DNA of 64,000 nt from Bacteroides finegoldii DSM 17565 (lineage in GTDB: Bacteria > Bacteroidota > Bacteroidia > Bacteroidales > Bacteroidaceae), in assembly GCF_000156195.1 (NCBI RefSeq), contig NZ_GG688322.1, positions 62,001 through 126,000 on the forward strand, in the 5' to 3' direction. Of the stretch, positions 35,072 to 43,409 are shown piece after piece. Made by a program: the position numbers and the translations under genes. The first letter of the stretch is position 1. Every line of letters begins with the position of its first letter. The notes below the pieces were generated by a model. The model did no database searches. It saw nothing but the letters and a program-made list of their open reading frames with translations, and was not told the DNA's origin.

Positions 35072-35833
35072 TTAAAAACTTAGTCCGAAAGCAAAGTAGG
35101 CTCCTTCAGTGCGAGGGTTCACTGTTACTTTGGCAAATGTCGGTACGGAGAAGGAATCTGTGATTTTAATCTCCTTGGATGCTCCGAGACTGATGTCTGT
35201 TACGCAGAATCCACTGGTATAGCCATTATAAAAAGTCGTTTCCCAGGGAACCATACCTAAATCTACTGTCCAGTCGAGACCTCCCAATTTGAAAGGTGCG
35301 CTAAGTGCGAGGTAAGAAGAATAAGCTCTTTTGCCGTTTTCTTTCACACCGTCGGCACCTGCAAAGTTTGTGTACCAGTTGACGGCTAGCGGACCGAAAT
35401 CATATCCCACTTGTGCTTCAAATACATGTGCTGTAGAATAGGCCCCATATTGGAAATATTTATTGGTTGTATAGATCTCCTTTCCGTATTCATCTACATC
35501 CCCTGTATATGTTTTATCAAACCAATAATCCGTTATTGAAACACTAAATCCACCAATTGAATAACCGAGAGTTAAATCAAACTCTTTTGCATCTTTGGAT
35601 TCAATTCCTACTGATCCCCATGCTCCGAGTGATAAACCTTTGTAAGAGATTCCCAGTGAAGGCTGGACGCTAATTCCGCCTAAATTCTGACCGCGCCAGA
35701 TGTAACCACTTACCAAATCTGCCCCAATGGAAGCTTCTACCTTATCTTGTGCCATCATTGTAGACGGGACAAGTCCTGACAGTAATAATGCTACTGTTAT
35801 TACCCCCAATTTGCTGTTAATCGTCGTTTTCAT
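35072..35833 (-). CDS. Outer-membrane beta-barrel protein of the nitrogen cluster
   Basis: 253 residues with a Sec signal (ITVALLLSGLVPSTMMAQ). The rest is alternating amphipathic strands (GADLVSGYIWRGQNLGGIS, LSLGAWGSVGIES) and ends in the aromatic FAFGLSF typical of barrels inserted by BAM. Related proteins are found next to PII/amt in other Bacteroidetes, as I recall. I infer a porin or sensor role for small nitrogen compounds, but there is no direct proof. It is first in the minus-strand order omp-glnK-amt-glnN. Confidence 0.7.
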   Translation of the reverse strand: MKTTINSKLGVITVALLLSGLVPSTMMAQDKVEASIGADLVSGYIWRGQNLGGISVQPSLGISYKGLSLGAWGSVGIESKDAKEFDLTLGYSIGGFSVSITDYWFDKTYTGDVDEYGKEIYTTNKYFQYGAYSTAHVFEAQVGYDFGPLAVNWYTNFAGADGVKENGKRAYSSYLALSAPFKLGGLDWTVDLGMVPWETTFYNGYTSGFCVTDISLGASKEIKITDSFSVPTFAKVTVNPRTEGAYFAFGLSF

Positions 35834-36019
35834 CGTCTTTTTACCTTTAAAAGTTAGAAAAATGTGGATGTACGGTCCATTTGTTATATAGTAGCGCGCA
35901 AAATACTATCGTTTTTTATAGATAACTGATTGTGGATAACTGATCCTGCAGGAATGATGATGTTCGTTTAATGGGGGCATGTTGAACTTTCTATTTCCCG
36001 CTATCCATTATTCATTCAA

Positions 36020-37252
36020 TCAGAGCCAGTTTTTTATTCTTCTCATCGCTTCGATACAGTCGTTGCGTTCGCCGAACGCAGTTAAACGGATATACCCTTC
36101 ACCGCTTGGCCCGAAACCTACACCGGGAGTACCGACCACATTGGCTTCATACAACATCTGTTCGAAGAATCGCCATGAAGAAAGTCCGTTCGGAGTTTTC
36201 ACCCACAAGTAGGGAGCGTTGACGCCGCCGTATACTTTCAGTCCTGTGGCTTCCAAGCCTTCCTTCATGATTTTTGCGTTGGTCATATAATAGTCGATTG
36301 TTTTCTTAATCTGTGCCTTGCCTTCTGCACTGTAAACGGCTTCTGCTGCCCGTTGGGTAATATAAGAAGTGCCGTTAAACTTAGTACACTGGCGACGGTT
36401 CCATAATCTGTTGAGTGGTATGCGATCACCTTCCAGAGTGGCGGCAGTGAGTTCTTTTGGTACTACGGTATATCCGCAGCGTACTCCTGTAAATCCTGCC
36501 GTTTTTGAAAAACTACGGAATTCAATCGCGCACTTTTTAGCTCCTTTAATCTCATAGATAGAGTGGGGGACATTCTCGTCCTGGATATATGCCTCGTAAG
36601 CGGCATCGAACAGAATCAGTGTATCGTTTGCCAAGGCATAGTCCACCCACTTTTTCAGTTCCGGTTTGGTTAAGGTGGTCCCTGTCGGGTTGTTCGGATA
36701 ACAGAGATAAACGATGTCTATCCGTTTGTCCGGAATTTCCGGGATAAAGTTGTTCTCACTTGTGCAAGGCATATAAGTAACGTTGCTCCATTTACCCGTT
36801 TCTTCTTCCAGTACTCCGGCGCGTCCGCACATAACGTTACTGTCTATGTAAACCGGATAAATAGGATCTGTAACACCTACACTATTGTCGTGGCGAAGAA
36901 TATCACCTATATTTCCGGTATCGCTTTTAGCACCGTCACTGACAAAAATCTCGGATGTCGAGAAATGAATCCCGCGTGGAGCGAAATCGTTCTTTATGAT
37001 TACTTCAATCAGAAAATCATATCCCTGTTCAGGACCATATCCGCGGAATGTATCTTTGCCGGCCAGTTCTTCTACCGCTTTATGCATTGCTTCTATACAG
37101 GCTGGAGGAAGTGGCTGCGTGACGTCGCCGATACCTAGCCGGATGATGTCCTGTTTGGGATGCGTTATCCTGAAAGTATTTACCTTTTTTGCTATATCCG
37201 AGAATAAATAACTTCCCGGTAATTTTAAAAAATGCTCGTTTACTAATGCCAT
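36020..37252 (-). CDS. dapL: LL-diaminopimelate aminotransferase
   Basis: 410 residues, fold type I PLP enzyme. PLP lysine in [34 protein letters not shown] N-terminus ([17 protein letters not shown]), [14 protein letters not shown] and [12 protein letters not shown] are diagnostic. It converts tetrahydrodipicolinate directly to LL-diaminopimelate, bypassing DapC/D/E. Follows dapF by 50 nt. Confidence 0.94.
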   Translation of the reverse strand: MALVNEHFLKLPGSYLFSDIAKKVNTFRITHPKQDIIRLGIGDVTQPLPPACIEAMHKAVEELAGKDTFRGYGPEQGYDFLIEVIIKNDFAPRGIHFSTSEIFVSDGAKSDTGNIGDILRHDNSVGVTDPIYPVYIDSNVMCGRAGVLEEETGKWSNVTYMPCTSENNFIPEIPDKRIDIVYLCYPNNPTGTTLTKPELKKWVDYALANDTLILFDAAYEAYIQDENVPHSIYEIKGAKKCAIEFRSFSKTAGFTGVRCGYTVVPKELTAATLEGDRIPLNRLWNRRQCTKFNGTSYITQRAAEAVYSAEGKAQIKKTIDYYMTNAKIMKEGLEATGLKVYGGVNAPYLWVKTPNGLSSWRFFEQMLYEANVVGTPGVGFGPSGEGYIRLTAFGERNDCIEAMRRIKNWL

Positions 37253-37302
37253 ATTGTTATTGTTTTAAGTTTCTATTACTATTCATTCTCAACTCTCCAT
37301 TC

Positions 37303-38118
37303 TCAACTCTCAACTTCTTCAACAATTTCCCCATCGAAAACCTTGGTTGCCGGTCCGGTCATTAATATATGTCCGGAGGTTTCATCCCATTCGACGGTAA
37401 CTGTCCCTCCATCCATTATCACATCACTTTTTCTTCCTGCAAGTCCGTTGATGAAGGCGGCTACTGCTGTGGCGCAGGCACCTGTTCCGCAAGCTTGAGT
37501 AATTCCCGATCCTCTTTCCCATACTCTCATCCGTATGGTGTCTTTACCGACGATCTGTGCAAACTCTACATTCGTTCTGTCGGGAAAGAGAGGATGATTC
37601 TCCAGTTCAGGACCGATTTCCGGCAGATTAATTCGGGTAATGTCATCAATAAATGTGACAAGATGAGGATTACCCATTGATACTTTAGTAGATTGGAAAG
37701 GATATTTCTTTCCCCAATCAATCTCTCCTGTTTCTTGCGGACTGCCCATATCTACGGTGACTGTACTGACTGTTTTTCCCTCTACCTGCAATTTCAGAAT
37801 TTTAATTCCCGATAGTGTATCCAAAGTTATTTCTGTTTTATCAGTCAATCCGTATTCATATACATATTTGCCTACGCAGCGGCTACCATTGCCACACATC
37901 ATTGCTTCCGAACCGTCGGCATTGAAAATACGCATACTGAAATCCGCTTTATCAGAGACACCAATCAATATAAGTCCATCGCTTCCGATTCCTGTATGAA
38001 ACTTGCTCCATTCGATCGCTTTCTTTTCAGGGTCTGCTATCGGATATCTGGTCGTGTCTACATATATGTAGTCATTTCCTGCTCCATGCATTTTAGTGAA
38101 CTTAATTCTTGTTGTCAT
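37303..38118 (-). CDS. dapF: Diaminopimelate epimerase
   Basis: 271 residues from ATG at 38118 ([20 protein letters not shown]). The two catalytic Cys are in [13 protein letters not shown] and [12 protein letters not shown]. It makes meso-diaminopimelate for peptidoglycan and lysine, one step after DapL, so the two-gene unit is a coherent pathway. An upstream in-frame ATG at 38169 overlaps the -7 box and is rejected. Confidence 0.95.
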   Translation of the reverse strand: MTTRIKFTKMHGAGNDYIYVDTTRYPIADPEKKAIEWSKFHTGIGSDGLILIGVSDKADFSMRIFNADGSEAMMCGNGSRCVGKYVYEYGLTDKTEITLDTLSGIKILKLQVEGKTVSTVTVDMGSPQETGEIDWGKKYPFQSTKVSMGNPHLVTFIDDITRINLPEIGPELENHPLFPDRTNVEFAQIVGKDTIRMRVWERGSGITQACGTGACATAVAAFINGLAGRKSDVIMDGGTVTVEWDETSGHILMTGPATKVFDGEIVEEVES

Positions 38119-38166
38119 TTTGATTGGTATTTGTTGATTGTTATATCCTTTTGTTTTATTACGATG

Positions 38167-38174
38167 CAAAGATA
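38167..38174 (-). promoter_or_regulatory. -7 box for dapF-dapL
   Basis: TATCTTTG on the minus strand, 48 nt before the chosen dapF ATG; it decides against the longer start. Confidence 0.6.
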
Positions 38175-38532
38175 TGACTTTTTGCTTTATATTTTATTGA
38201 AAAGTATGTCTAATCTCTATTAATTTTCTGTGAACTTATAATTGCCTTTCATACGGCTATGTTTAGTTATAATTTGGAATTATATATATTCATATATTAA
38301 TAAACTGTTATTTGAACGAATTGCTTTGTATATTCTTTCATAATATATGAAGAATATTTAGTCCTGATAATCCATAAAACCAGTTATAAAAACAAGAAAT
38401 ATATTCTTTTTCTTTTGACGATATGAAAGTGAAAATCCTTATTTCTCTATCATATTGTTCGCGGTGTGTTTTGAAGAACCTTTTTCTGTATTCATTGTTT
38501 TAGCACTATCATTAATATAAAAACGTAGCGAT
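38175..38532. other. AT-rich intergenic stretch between divergent genes
   Basis: No supported gene. A 26-codon ORF starting near 38424 (MKVKILISLSYCSRC) is present but unconvincing. No clear -33/-7 pair was found for the downstream thioredoxin-like gene. Confidence 0.4.
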
Positions 38533-38829
38533 ATGAATATAGAGAAACAATTAGAAACAGCAGTTAAAACCAACCATTTGGTGTTGGTGGTGTTCTATGC
38601 CGATTGGTCCCCTCATTATGAGTGGATAGGGCCTGTGCTTCGAACTTACGAAAAGAGAACTGTGGAATTGATTAGAGTGAATGCAGAAGAGAATAGAACA
38701 ATTGCCGATGCGCATAATGTAGAAACAGTACCGGCTTTCCTTCTATTGCATAAGGGGCATGAATTATGGAGGCAGGTAGGAGAGCTTACGGTAGAAGAGT
38801 TGAAAGAGGTATTAGATGATTTCCAGTAA
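38533..38829 (+). CDS. Thioredoxin-fold protein without the redox cysteines
   Basis: 98 residues. LVLVVFYADWSPHYEWIGPV aligns with the thioredoxin active-site segment, but the CGPC motif is replaced by SPHY and the protein has no cysteine at all. The cis-Pro loop (VETVPAFLLLHKG) and overall length are normal. It cannot act as a disulfide reductase; a chaperone, binding or scaffold role is inferred. Confidence 0.8.
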   Translation: MNIEKQLETAVKTNHLVLVVFYADWSPHYEWIGPVLRTYEKRTVELIRVNAEENRTIADAHNVETVPAFLLLHKGHELWRQVGELTVEELKEVLDDFQ

Positions 38830-38938
38830 ATCGTTTGTAATCTTTTATTGGCATATATGAAAATGACCTTTTCTTTTTCAGATGAAAAAATGGGTGTTCT
38901 TAATGTGTTGATATTTAGTTTGTTATGAAAGCTCATTT

Positions 38939-39048
38939 TTCCTTTAAAAGAAACGGGTGGTTCCTTTTAAAGGAACCACCCGTTCGACACCGAGAAACAT
39001 CCTGTTTCTTTTAAAGGAACGAGCTGTTTCTTTAAAGATGGATATTAA
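38939..39048. repeat. 22-bp tandem array with an embedded perfect 16-bp hairpin
   Basis: Units start at 38939, 38961, 38983, 39005 and 39027. Most carry TTTCTTTTAAAGGAAC or a variant; the third is diverged. Units 1 and 2 together form AACGGGTGGTTCCTTT (38952-38967) paired with 38969-38984, a very stable hairpin that may terminate the thioredoxin-like gene and the convergent phosphodiesterase gene. Confidence 0.8.
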
Positions 39049-39074
39049 AAAGTTTACTTTGTAATGATTTTATC

Positions 39075-39842
39075 TTATTGAAGCTTTTTAAGTTCTTCTT
39101 GTAAGATGACCGGTTCGTTAGTGGTGATGAAATCTACCTTTTGTTCGATCAGCGATTTCATATCTTCCACTTCGTCCACAGTCCATACGTTAACTTTCAA
39201 GCCGAGGTCGTGAGCTTCTTTGATCCATTCGGGGTGTTTCTTGATCACTCCCATGTGATAGTCCAGACCGGCAGCGCCAAGTTCTTTCAACTCTTTGGGA
39301 GTCAATTCTCCGTTAAGGTAATATACCGGAGTACCGGCAGGAGCCAGACGGATAAACTCTTTCATGGCATGTAGAGAGAACGTGATATATTCCATACGGT
39401 TTTCCAGTCCCATTTTCTTTACCATGGCAACGATTCCTTGTACCGCTTTAGTCTCGCGTTTCTTGTTGCTATGCGCTTTCAGTTCGAGAATCAATTGGGT
39501 TTTACAGTTTTTTCCGGTTTCCAGATACTGTTCCAGGCTGGGTAAGTTTTCTCCGTTGGATAATTTAAGTCCGGTCAGCGCATCACCTTTGGAATATTCC
39601 ATCGGCCTCATCTTATATACGGGATCATGGTTAACCACCAACTTGTTATCCTTCGCAATCCATACGTCAAATTCTGAACCGTAACAACCGATGGAATCTG
39701 CTTTTAGAAGTGATGAAATACTGTTCTGCGATGATCCCGGAGTTTTCCAGAAACCACGGTGAGCTATTACTTTTGTCTGTGCCTGCATACAACAAGCAGC
39801 CATTAGAAGGGCAGAAGCCATCATCATTTTTTTTAAATTCAT
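39075..39842 (-). CDS. Secreted glycerophosphodiester phosphodiesterase-family protein
   Basis: 255 residues with a signal peptide (ASALLMAACCMQAQ). Catalytic residues of the GDPD barrel are in place: VIAHRGFW, GSEFDVWIAKDNKLVVNHDP (Glu, Asp, His), and LILELKAH. It probably hydrolyses glycerophosphodiesters or related phosphodiesters in the periplasm. Single gene. Confidence 0.9.
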   Translation of the reverse strand: MNLKKMMMASALLMAACCMQAQTKVIAHRGFWKTPGSSQNSISSLLKADSIGCYGSEFDVWIAKDNKLVVNHDPVYKMRPMEYSKGDALTGLKLSNGENLPSLEQYLETGKNCKTQLILELKAHSNKKRETKAVQGIVAMVKKMGLENRMEYITFSLHAMKEFIRLAPAGTPVYYLNGELTPKELKELGAAGLDYHMGVIKKHPEWIKEAHDLGLKVNVWTVDEVEDMKSLIEQKVDFITTNEPVILQEELKKLQ

Positions 39843-39888
39843 TTGTTTGGTCTTTTAAAAGTTTGATAGATTTAATTGGGTTTGGCCT

Positions 39889-39896
39889 CAAAATTA
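39889..39896 (-). promoter_or_regulatory. -7 box for the phosphodiesterase gene
   Basis: TAATTTTG on the minus strand, about 47 nt before the ATG. Confidence 0.4.
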
Positions 39897-40066
39897 TAAA
39901 AAAGAAAACGCAAATCAGACAATAATATGCTAATCTGCGTTAATCCTTGGGATTTTAGAATAGAAATGCTACAAAAGAGTGTCAAAAATAAAACAGTCTG
40001 TCATAAAAACATTCTCCGGACACGTCTGATAGTTTGCACAAAAGGAATTTGTCACTCTTTTATTAA

Positions 40067-41734
40067 TCAGGTATAGGCCTCTTCATGTATTCCTTTCACA
40101 GCACGTCCGCTAGGCTCGTTCAGATTCCTGAAAGCAATATCCCATGCCAGTGCTTCTGCTGTGGAGCAGGCTACACTCGGAACACTGGGGACGGTACGTG
40201 CTGCGCTTTCACTGGGGAAGTGCTCTTCGAAAATGCTACGATAGTAGTACTCTTCTTTGTTTTGTGGCGTATTGATCGGGAAACGTTCGGCAGCATGTTC
40301 CATTTGCTCATCGCTCACGGCAGCTGCTGTGATTTCCCTCAATGTGTCAATCCATGAATATCCTACACCGTCACTGAACTGCTCTTTCTGTCTCCAAGCC
40401 ACACTTTCCGGTAACATATCGGCAAAGGCTTCGCGAACAATTCGTTTCTCAATTTCCTTTCCGGGGCACATTTTAGCTTTCGGGTTCAGGTTCATTGCCA
40501 CGTCGAGAAATTCTTTATCAAGGAAAGGGACGCGTCCTTCTACTCCCCATGCTGACAAACTTTTATTGGCACGGAGGCAATCGTACATGTGTAACTTTGA
40601 AAGTTTACGTACTGTTTCTTCGTGAAATGCCTGTGGAGTAGGGGCCTTGTGGAAATACAGATACCCCCCGAAAACTTCATCAGCACCTTCACCGCTCAAC
40701 ACCATTTTGATCCCCATTGATTTGATGACACGCGCTAATAAATACATGGGAGTGGAAGCGCGTACGGTAGTTACATCATACGTCTCGATGAAATAAATTA
40801 CATCGCGAACAGCATCCAGACCTTCCTGAACGGTGTAGTTGATCTCATGATGGACGGTACCGATATATTCGGCCACCTCACGCGCTTTAATCAAATCGGG
40901 CGCGCCCTTTAGACCGATGGCGAAAGAGTGAAGTTGAGGCCACCACGCATCACTTGCACCGTCTGTTTCTATACGTTTTGCCGCATATTTTTTGGCAATG
41001 GCAGAGATAACGGAACTATCCAACCCGCCCGAAAGCAACACTCCATACGGTACGTCACTCATTAACTGGCGGTGCACAGCCTCTTCCAATGCCACTTTCA
41101 CATCCTCGGTTTGTGCATCATTCTCTTTGACAGTTTCATATTCTGTCCAGTCGCGCGAATACCAACGTTTCATTTTTCCCTCTTTACTATAGAAATAATG
41201 TCCGGGAAGGAATACTTCATATTCGTCACAAAATCCTTCGAGAGCTTTCAACTCGCTGCCGAAGTAGATTTTTCCCTCTTTATCTTTTCCTATATATAAA
41301 GGAATAACCCCTATCGGATCGCGGGCAATCAGAAATTCATCCTTTTCCTCATCATAAAGAACGAAAGCGAAGATACCGCTGATATCTTCCAAAAAATGGA
41401 TGCCTTTATCTTTGTAAAGGGCAAGAATTACCTCACAGTCACTTCCGGTTTGAAAGTTATATTTTCCCGCATATTTAGCGCGAATATCACGGTGATTGTA
41501 AATCTCACCGTTGACGGCGAGCACCTGTTTATGATCGGGAGAGTATAACGGCTGCCCGCCACTCTGCGGGTCGACAATAGAAAGACGTTCGTGTGCCAGG
41601 ATGGCACTTCCGCCTACATAGATTCCGCTCCAGTCCGGTCCGCGATGACGGATCTTCTGGGCCATTTTCAGTGCTTTATCTCTTAGTTCTTTCGTTTGAA
41701 CTTTGATGTTGAGTATACCTGCTATTCCACACAT
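40067..41734 (-). CDS. asnB: Asparagine synthetase B (glutamine-hydrolysing)
   Basis: 555 residues. N-terminal Ntn amidotransferase domain with Cys2 (MCGIAGILN), then the synthetase domain with the ATP PP-loop GVLLSGGLDSSVISA and VLSGEGADEVFGGY. Makes asparagine from aspartate and glutamine. Third in the minus-strand series gltB-gltD-asnB, separated from gltD by 213 nt holding a tandem repeat. Confidence 0.96.
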   Translation of the reverse strand: MCGIAGILNIKVQTKELRDKALKMAQKIRHRGPDWSGIYVGGSAILAHERLSIVDPQSGGQPLYSPDHKQVLAVNGEIYNHRDIRAKYAGKYNFQTGSDCEVILALYKDKGIHFLEDISGIFAFVLYDEEKDEFLIARDPIGVIPLYIGKDKEGKIYFGSELKALEGFCDEYEVFLPGHYFYSKEGKMKRWYSRDWTEYETVKENDAQTEDVKVALEEAVHRQLMSDVPYGVLLSGGLDSSVISAIAKKYAAKRIETDGASDAWWPQLHSFAIGLKGAPDLIKAREVAEYIGTVHHEINYTVQEGLDAVRDVIYFIETYDVTTVRASTPMYLLARVIKSMGIKMVLSGEGADEVFGGYLYFHKAPTPQAFHEETVRKLSKLHMYDCLRANKSLSAWGVEGRVPFLDKEFLDVAMNLNPKAKMCPGKEIEKRIVREAFADMLPESVAWRQKEQFSDGVGYSWIDTLREITAAAVSDEQMEHAAERFPINTPQNKEEYYYRSIFEEHFPSESAARTVPSVPSVACSTAEALAWDIAFRNLNEPSGRAVKGIHEEAYT

Positions 41735-41813
41735 AACTTTAATTTTTAGAGGGGTAATGTAATCTGTTGATTGTTTATTCGCTATTTCTAAGAAGCTGAT
41801 TAGCTATTCTTAA

Positions 41814-41900
41814 TTCGTTCCATAATTGTTATCGTTTAGTTCCACAACTGTTTCCCTTTAGTTCCATATCTGTTATCCTTTAGTTCCACAGATATGGAAC
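41814..41900. repeat. Four-unit 22-bp tandem repeat between gltD and asnB
   Basis: Units at 41814, 41835, 41857 and 41879 share GTTCCA followed 5-6 nt later by TGTT; units 2-4 begin TTTAGTTCCA. Units 3-4 also form a perfect 12-bp hairpin, GTTCCATATCTG (41861-41872) with CAGATATGGAAC (41889-41900). Confidence 0.8.
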
Positions 41901-41947
41901 GAACCGATAATAGTAATCGAGCTTCTTGTTGTACACTGTTGCAAAAC

Positions 41948-43288
41948 TTATTGTATTAGATAAGCATCTATTTCCGCAGCAGCCTTTCGTCCTCCCGCCA
42001 TGGCGCGTACCACCAGGCTGGCACCAGTCTCGGCATCACCGGCTAGGAATACATTCTTTGCAAATTTCGGTTGCTCCGGTTTCAGGAATCCCATTGCCAA
42101 TAATACCATATCAGCTTCGATGACTTCCTTCTTCCCTGTTGGTTTCATCGTGGGACGTCCGCCATCTGCTGCCGGAATCCATTCCACTTCTTCCACTTCT
42201 ACACCTGTCACTTTTCCATTCTTTCCGAGGAACTGATTGGAAGCCAGGCACCAGCGGCGTGTACAACCTTCTTCATGGCTGGAAGTCGTTTTGAAGACTG
42301 CCGGCCATTGTGGCCAAGGAGTAGCCGGATTGTAGCCGACAGGAGGTTTCGGCATGATTTCGATTTGAGTGACACTGACGGCTCCCTGTCTCACACTGGT
42401 TCCGATGCAGTCGGAACCAGTGTCTCCGCCACCTATCACAAGTACTTTTTTGCCTTTGGCATTCACCAATTTATCTTTTGAGAAAGTCTGTCCTGCCAGA
42501 ATCCTATTCTGTTGTGCCAGCATTTCGAGTGCGAAATGAATCCCTTTCAGTTCGCGTCCCGGAATACTCAAGTCACGTGCAGTCGGCGTTCCGGTACAGA
42601 TGCAGTAAGCGTCGAATCCTTCCGGCAAATGATTGACGTCTATTTCTACTCCCATTTCAAACTGTATTCCTTCTGCAGCCAATATCTTCATCCGTCGGTC
42701 AATTACATTCTTATCCAGTTTGAAATTAGGAATACCGAATCGTAATAATCCTCCGGGCGCTTCATCCTTATCAAATAAAGTAACGCTATATCCTTTTAAA
42801 TTCAGCTGATTAGCCACTACCAATCCGGCAGGACCCGCACCAATCACCGCCACTTTCTTTCCGTTTCTTCTCGGCGTCTTTACCTGTATATATCCTTCAC
42901 GAAAAGCCGCTTCCACGATAGCTGCTTCATTCTCGCGAATAGTCACCGGCTGATCGCAGGAAAGTTTCAACACACACGATTTCTCGCAAAGAGCAGGACA
43001 AATACGTCCCGTAAATTCCGGAAAATCGCAAGTAGACGACAATACTTCGTATGCCTCCTTCCATTTTCCCCTGTATAATGCGTCCTGCCATTCCGGTTGT
43101 TTATTTCCTATCGGGCATGCCCAATGACAGAAAGGTACACCGCAATCCATACAGCGTGACGCCTGCAATTTACGGCTGTTTGTATTCAAAGTCTGTTCTA
43201 CCTGACTATAGTCAGTGATTCGCTCGTTTACAGGGCGGTATCCCGCCTCTTGTCGAGGTATATTTAGAAATGCTTTAGGATTTCCCAT
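41948..43288 (-). CDS. gltD: Glutamate synthase small subunit
   Basis: 446 residues. The N-terminal Cys cluster CMDCGVPFCHWACPIG binds a 4Fe-4S centre, VIGAGPAGLVVANQL the FAD and VIGGGDTGSDCIG the NADPH. It supplies electrons to GltB. Located 121 nt after gltB, with an inverted repeat in the gap. Confidence 0.96.
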   Translation of the reverse strand: MGNPKAFLNIPRQEAGYRPVNERITDYSQVEQTLNTNSRKLQASRCMDCGVPFCHWACPIGNKQPEWQDALYRGKWKEAYEVLSSTCDFPEFTGRICPALCEKSCVLKLSCDQPVTIRENEAAIVEAAFREGYIQVKTPRRNGKKVAVIGAGPAGLVVANQLNLKGYSVTLFDKDEAPGGLLRFGIPNFKLDKNVIDRRMKILAAEGIQFEMGVEIDVNHLPEGFDAYCICTGTPTARDLSIPGRELKGIHFALEMLAQQNRILAGQTFSKDKLVNAKGKKVLVIGGGDTGSDCIGTSVRQGAVSVTQIEIMPKPPVGYNPATPWPQWPAVFKTTSSHEEGCTRRWCLASNQFLGKNGKVTGVEVEEVEWIPAADGGRPTMKPTGKKEVIEADMVLLAMGFLKPEQPKFAKNVFLAGDAETGASLVVRAMAGGRKAAAEIDAYLIQ

Positions 43289-43294
43289 CTTGTT

Positions 43295-43409
43295 ATTTAC
43301 TATTTGACGATTTACTATTTACTATTTTTAGACTATCTTGTCATTTGCTATTTGACTATTTACAGACTATACATTCAAATAGTAAATTGTAAATAGTCAA
43401 ATTGTAAAT
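43295..43409. repeat. 33-bp inverted repeat in the gltB-gltD gap
   Basis: Arms 43295-43327 and 43377-43409 match at 30 of 33 positions (words ATTTACTATTTGACGATTT). A further partial copy, CTATTTGACTATTTACA, lies in the loop near 43349-43363. Confidence 0.75.

Noticed and set aside
38424..38504. 26-codon ORF with a CSRC motif
   Set aside because: No start signal, composition like surrounding AT-rich DNA, and no evidence of selection that can be seen from one sequence.
40067..41734. Fusion of AsnB with another synthetase
   Set aside because: Length and domain order are those of standard AsnB; nothing extra is present.
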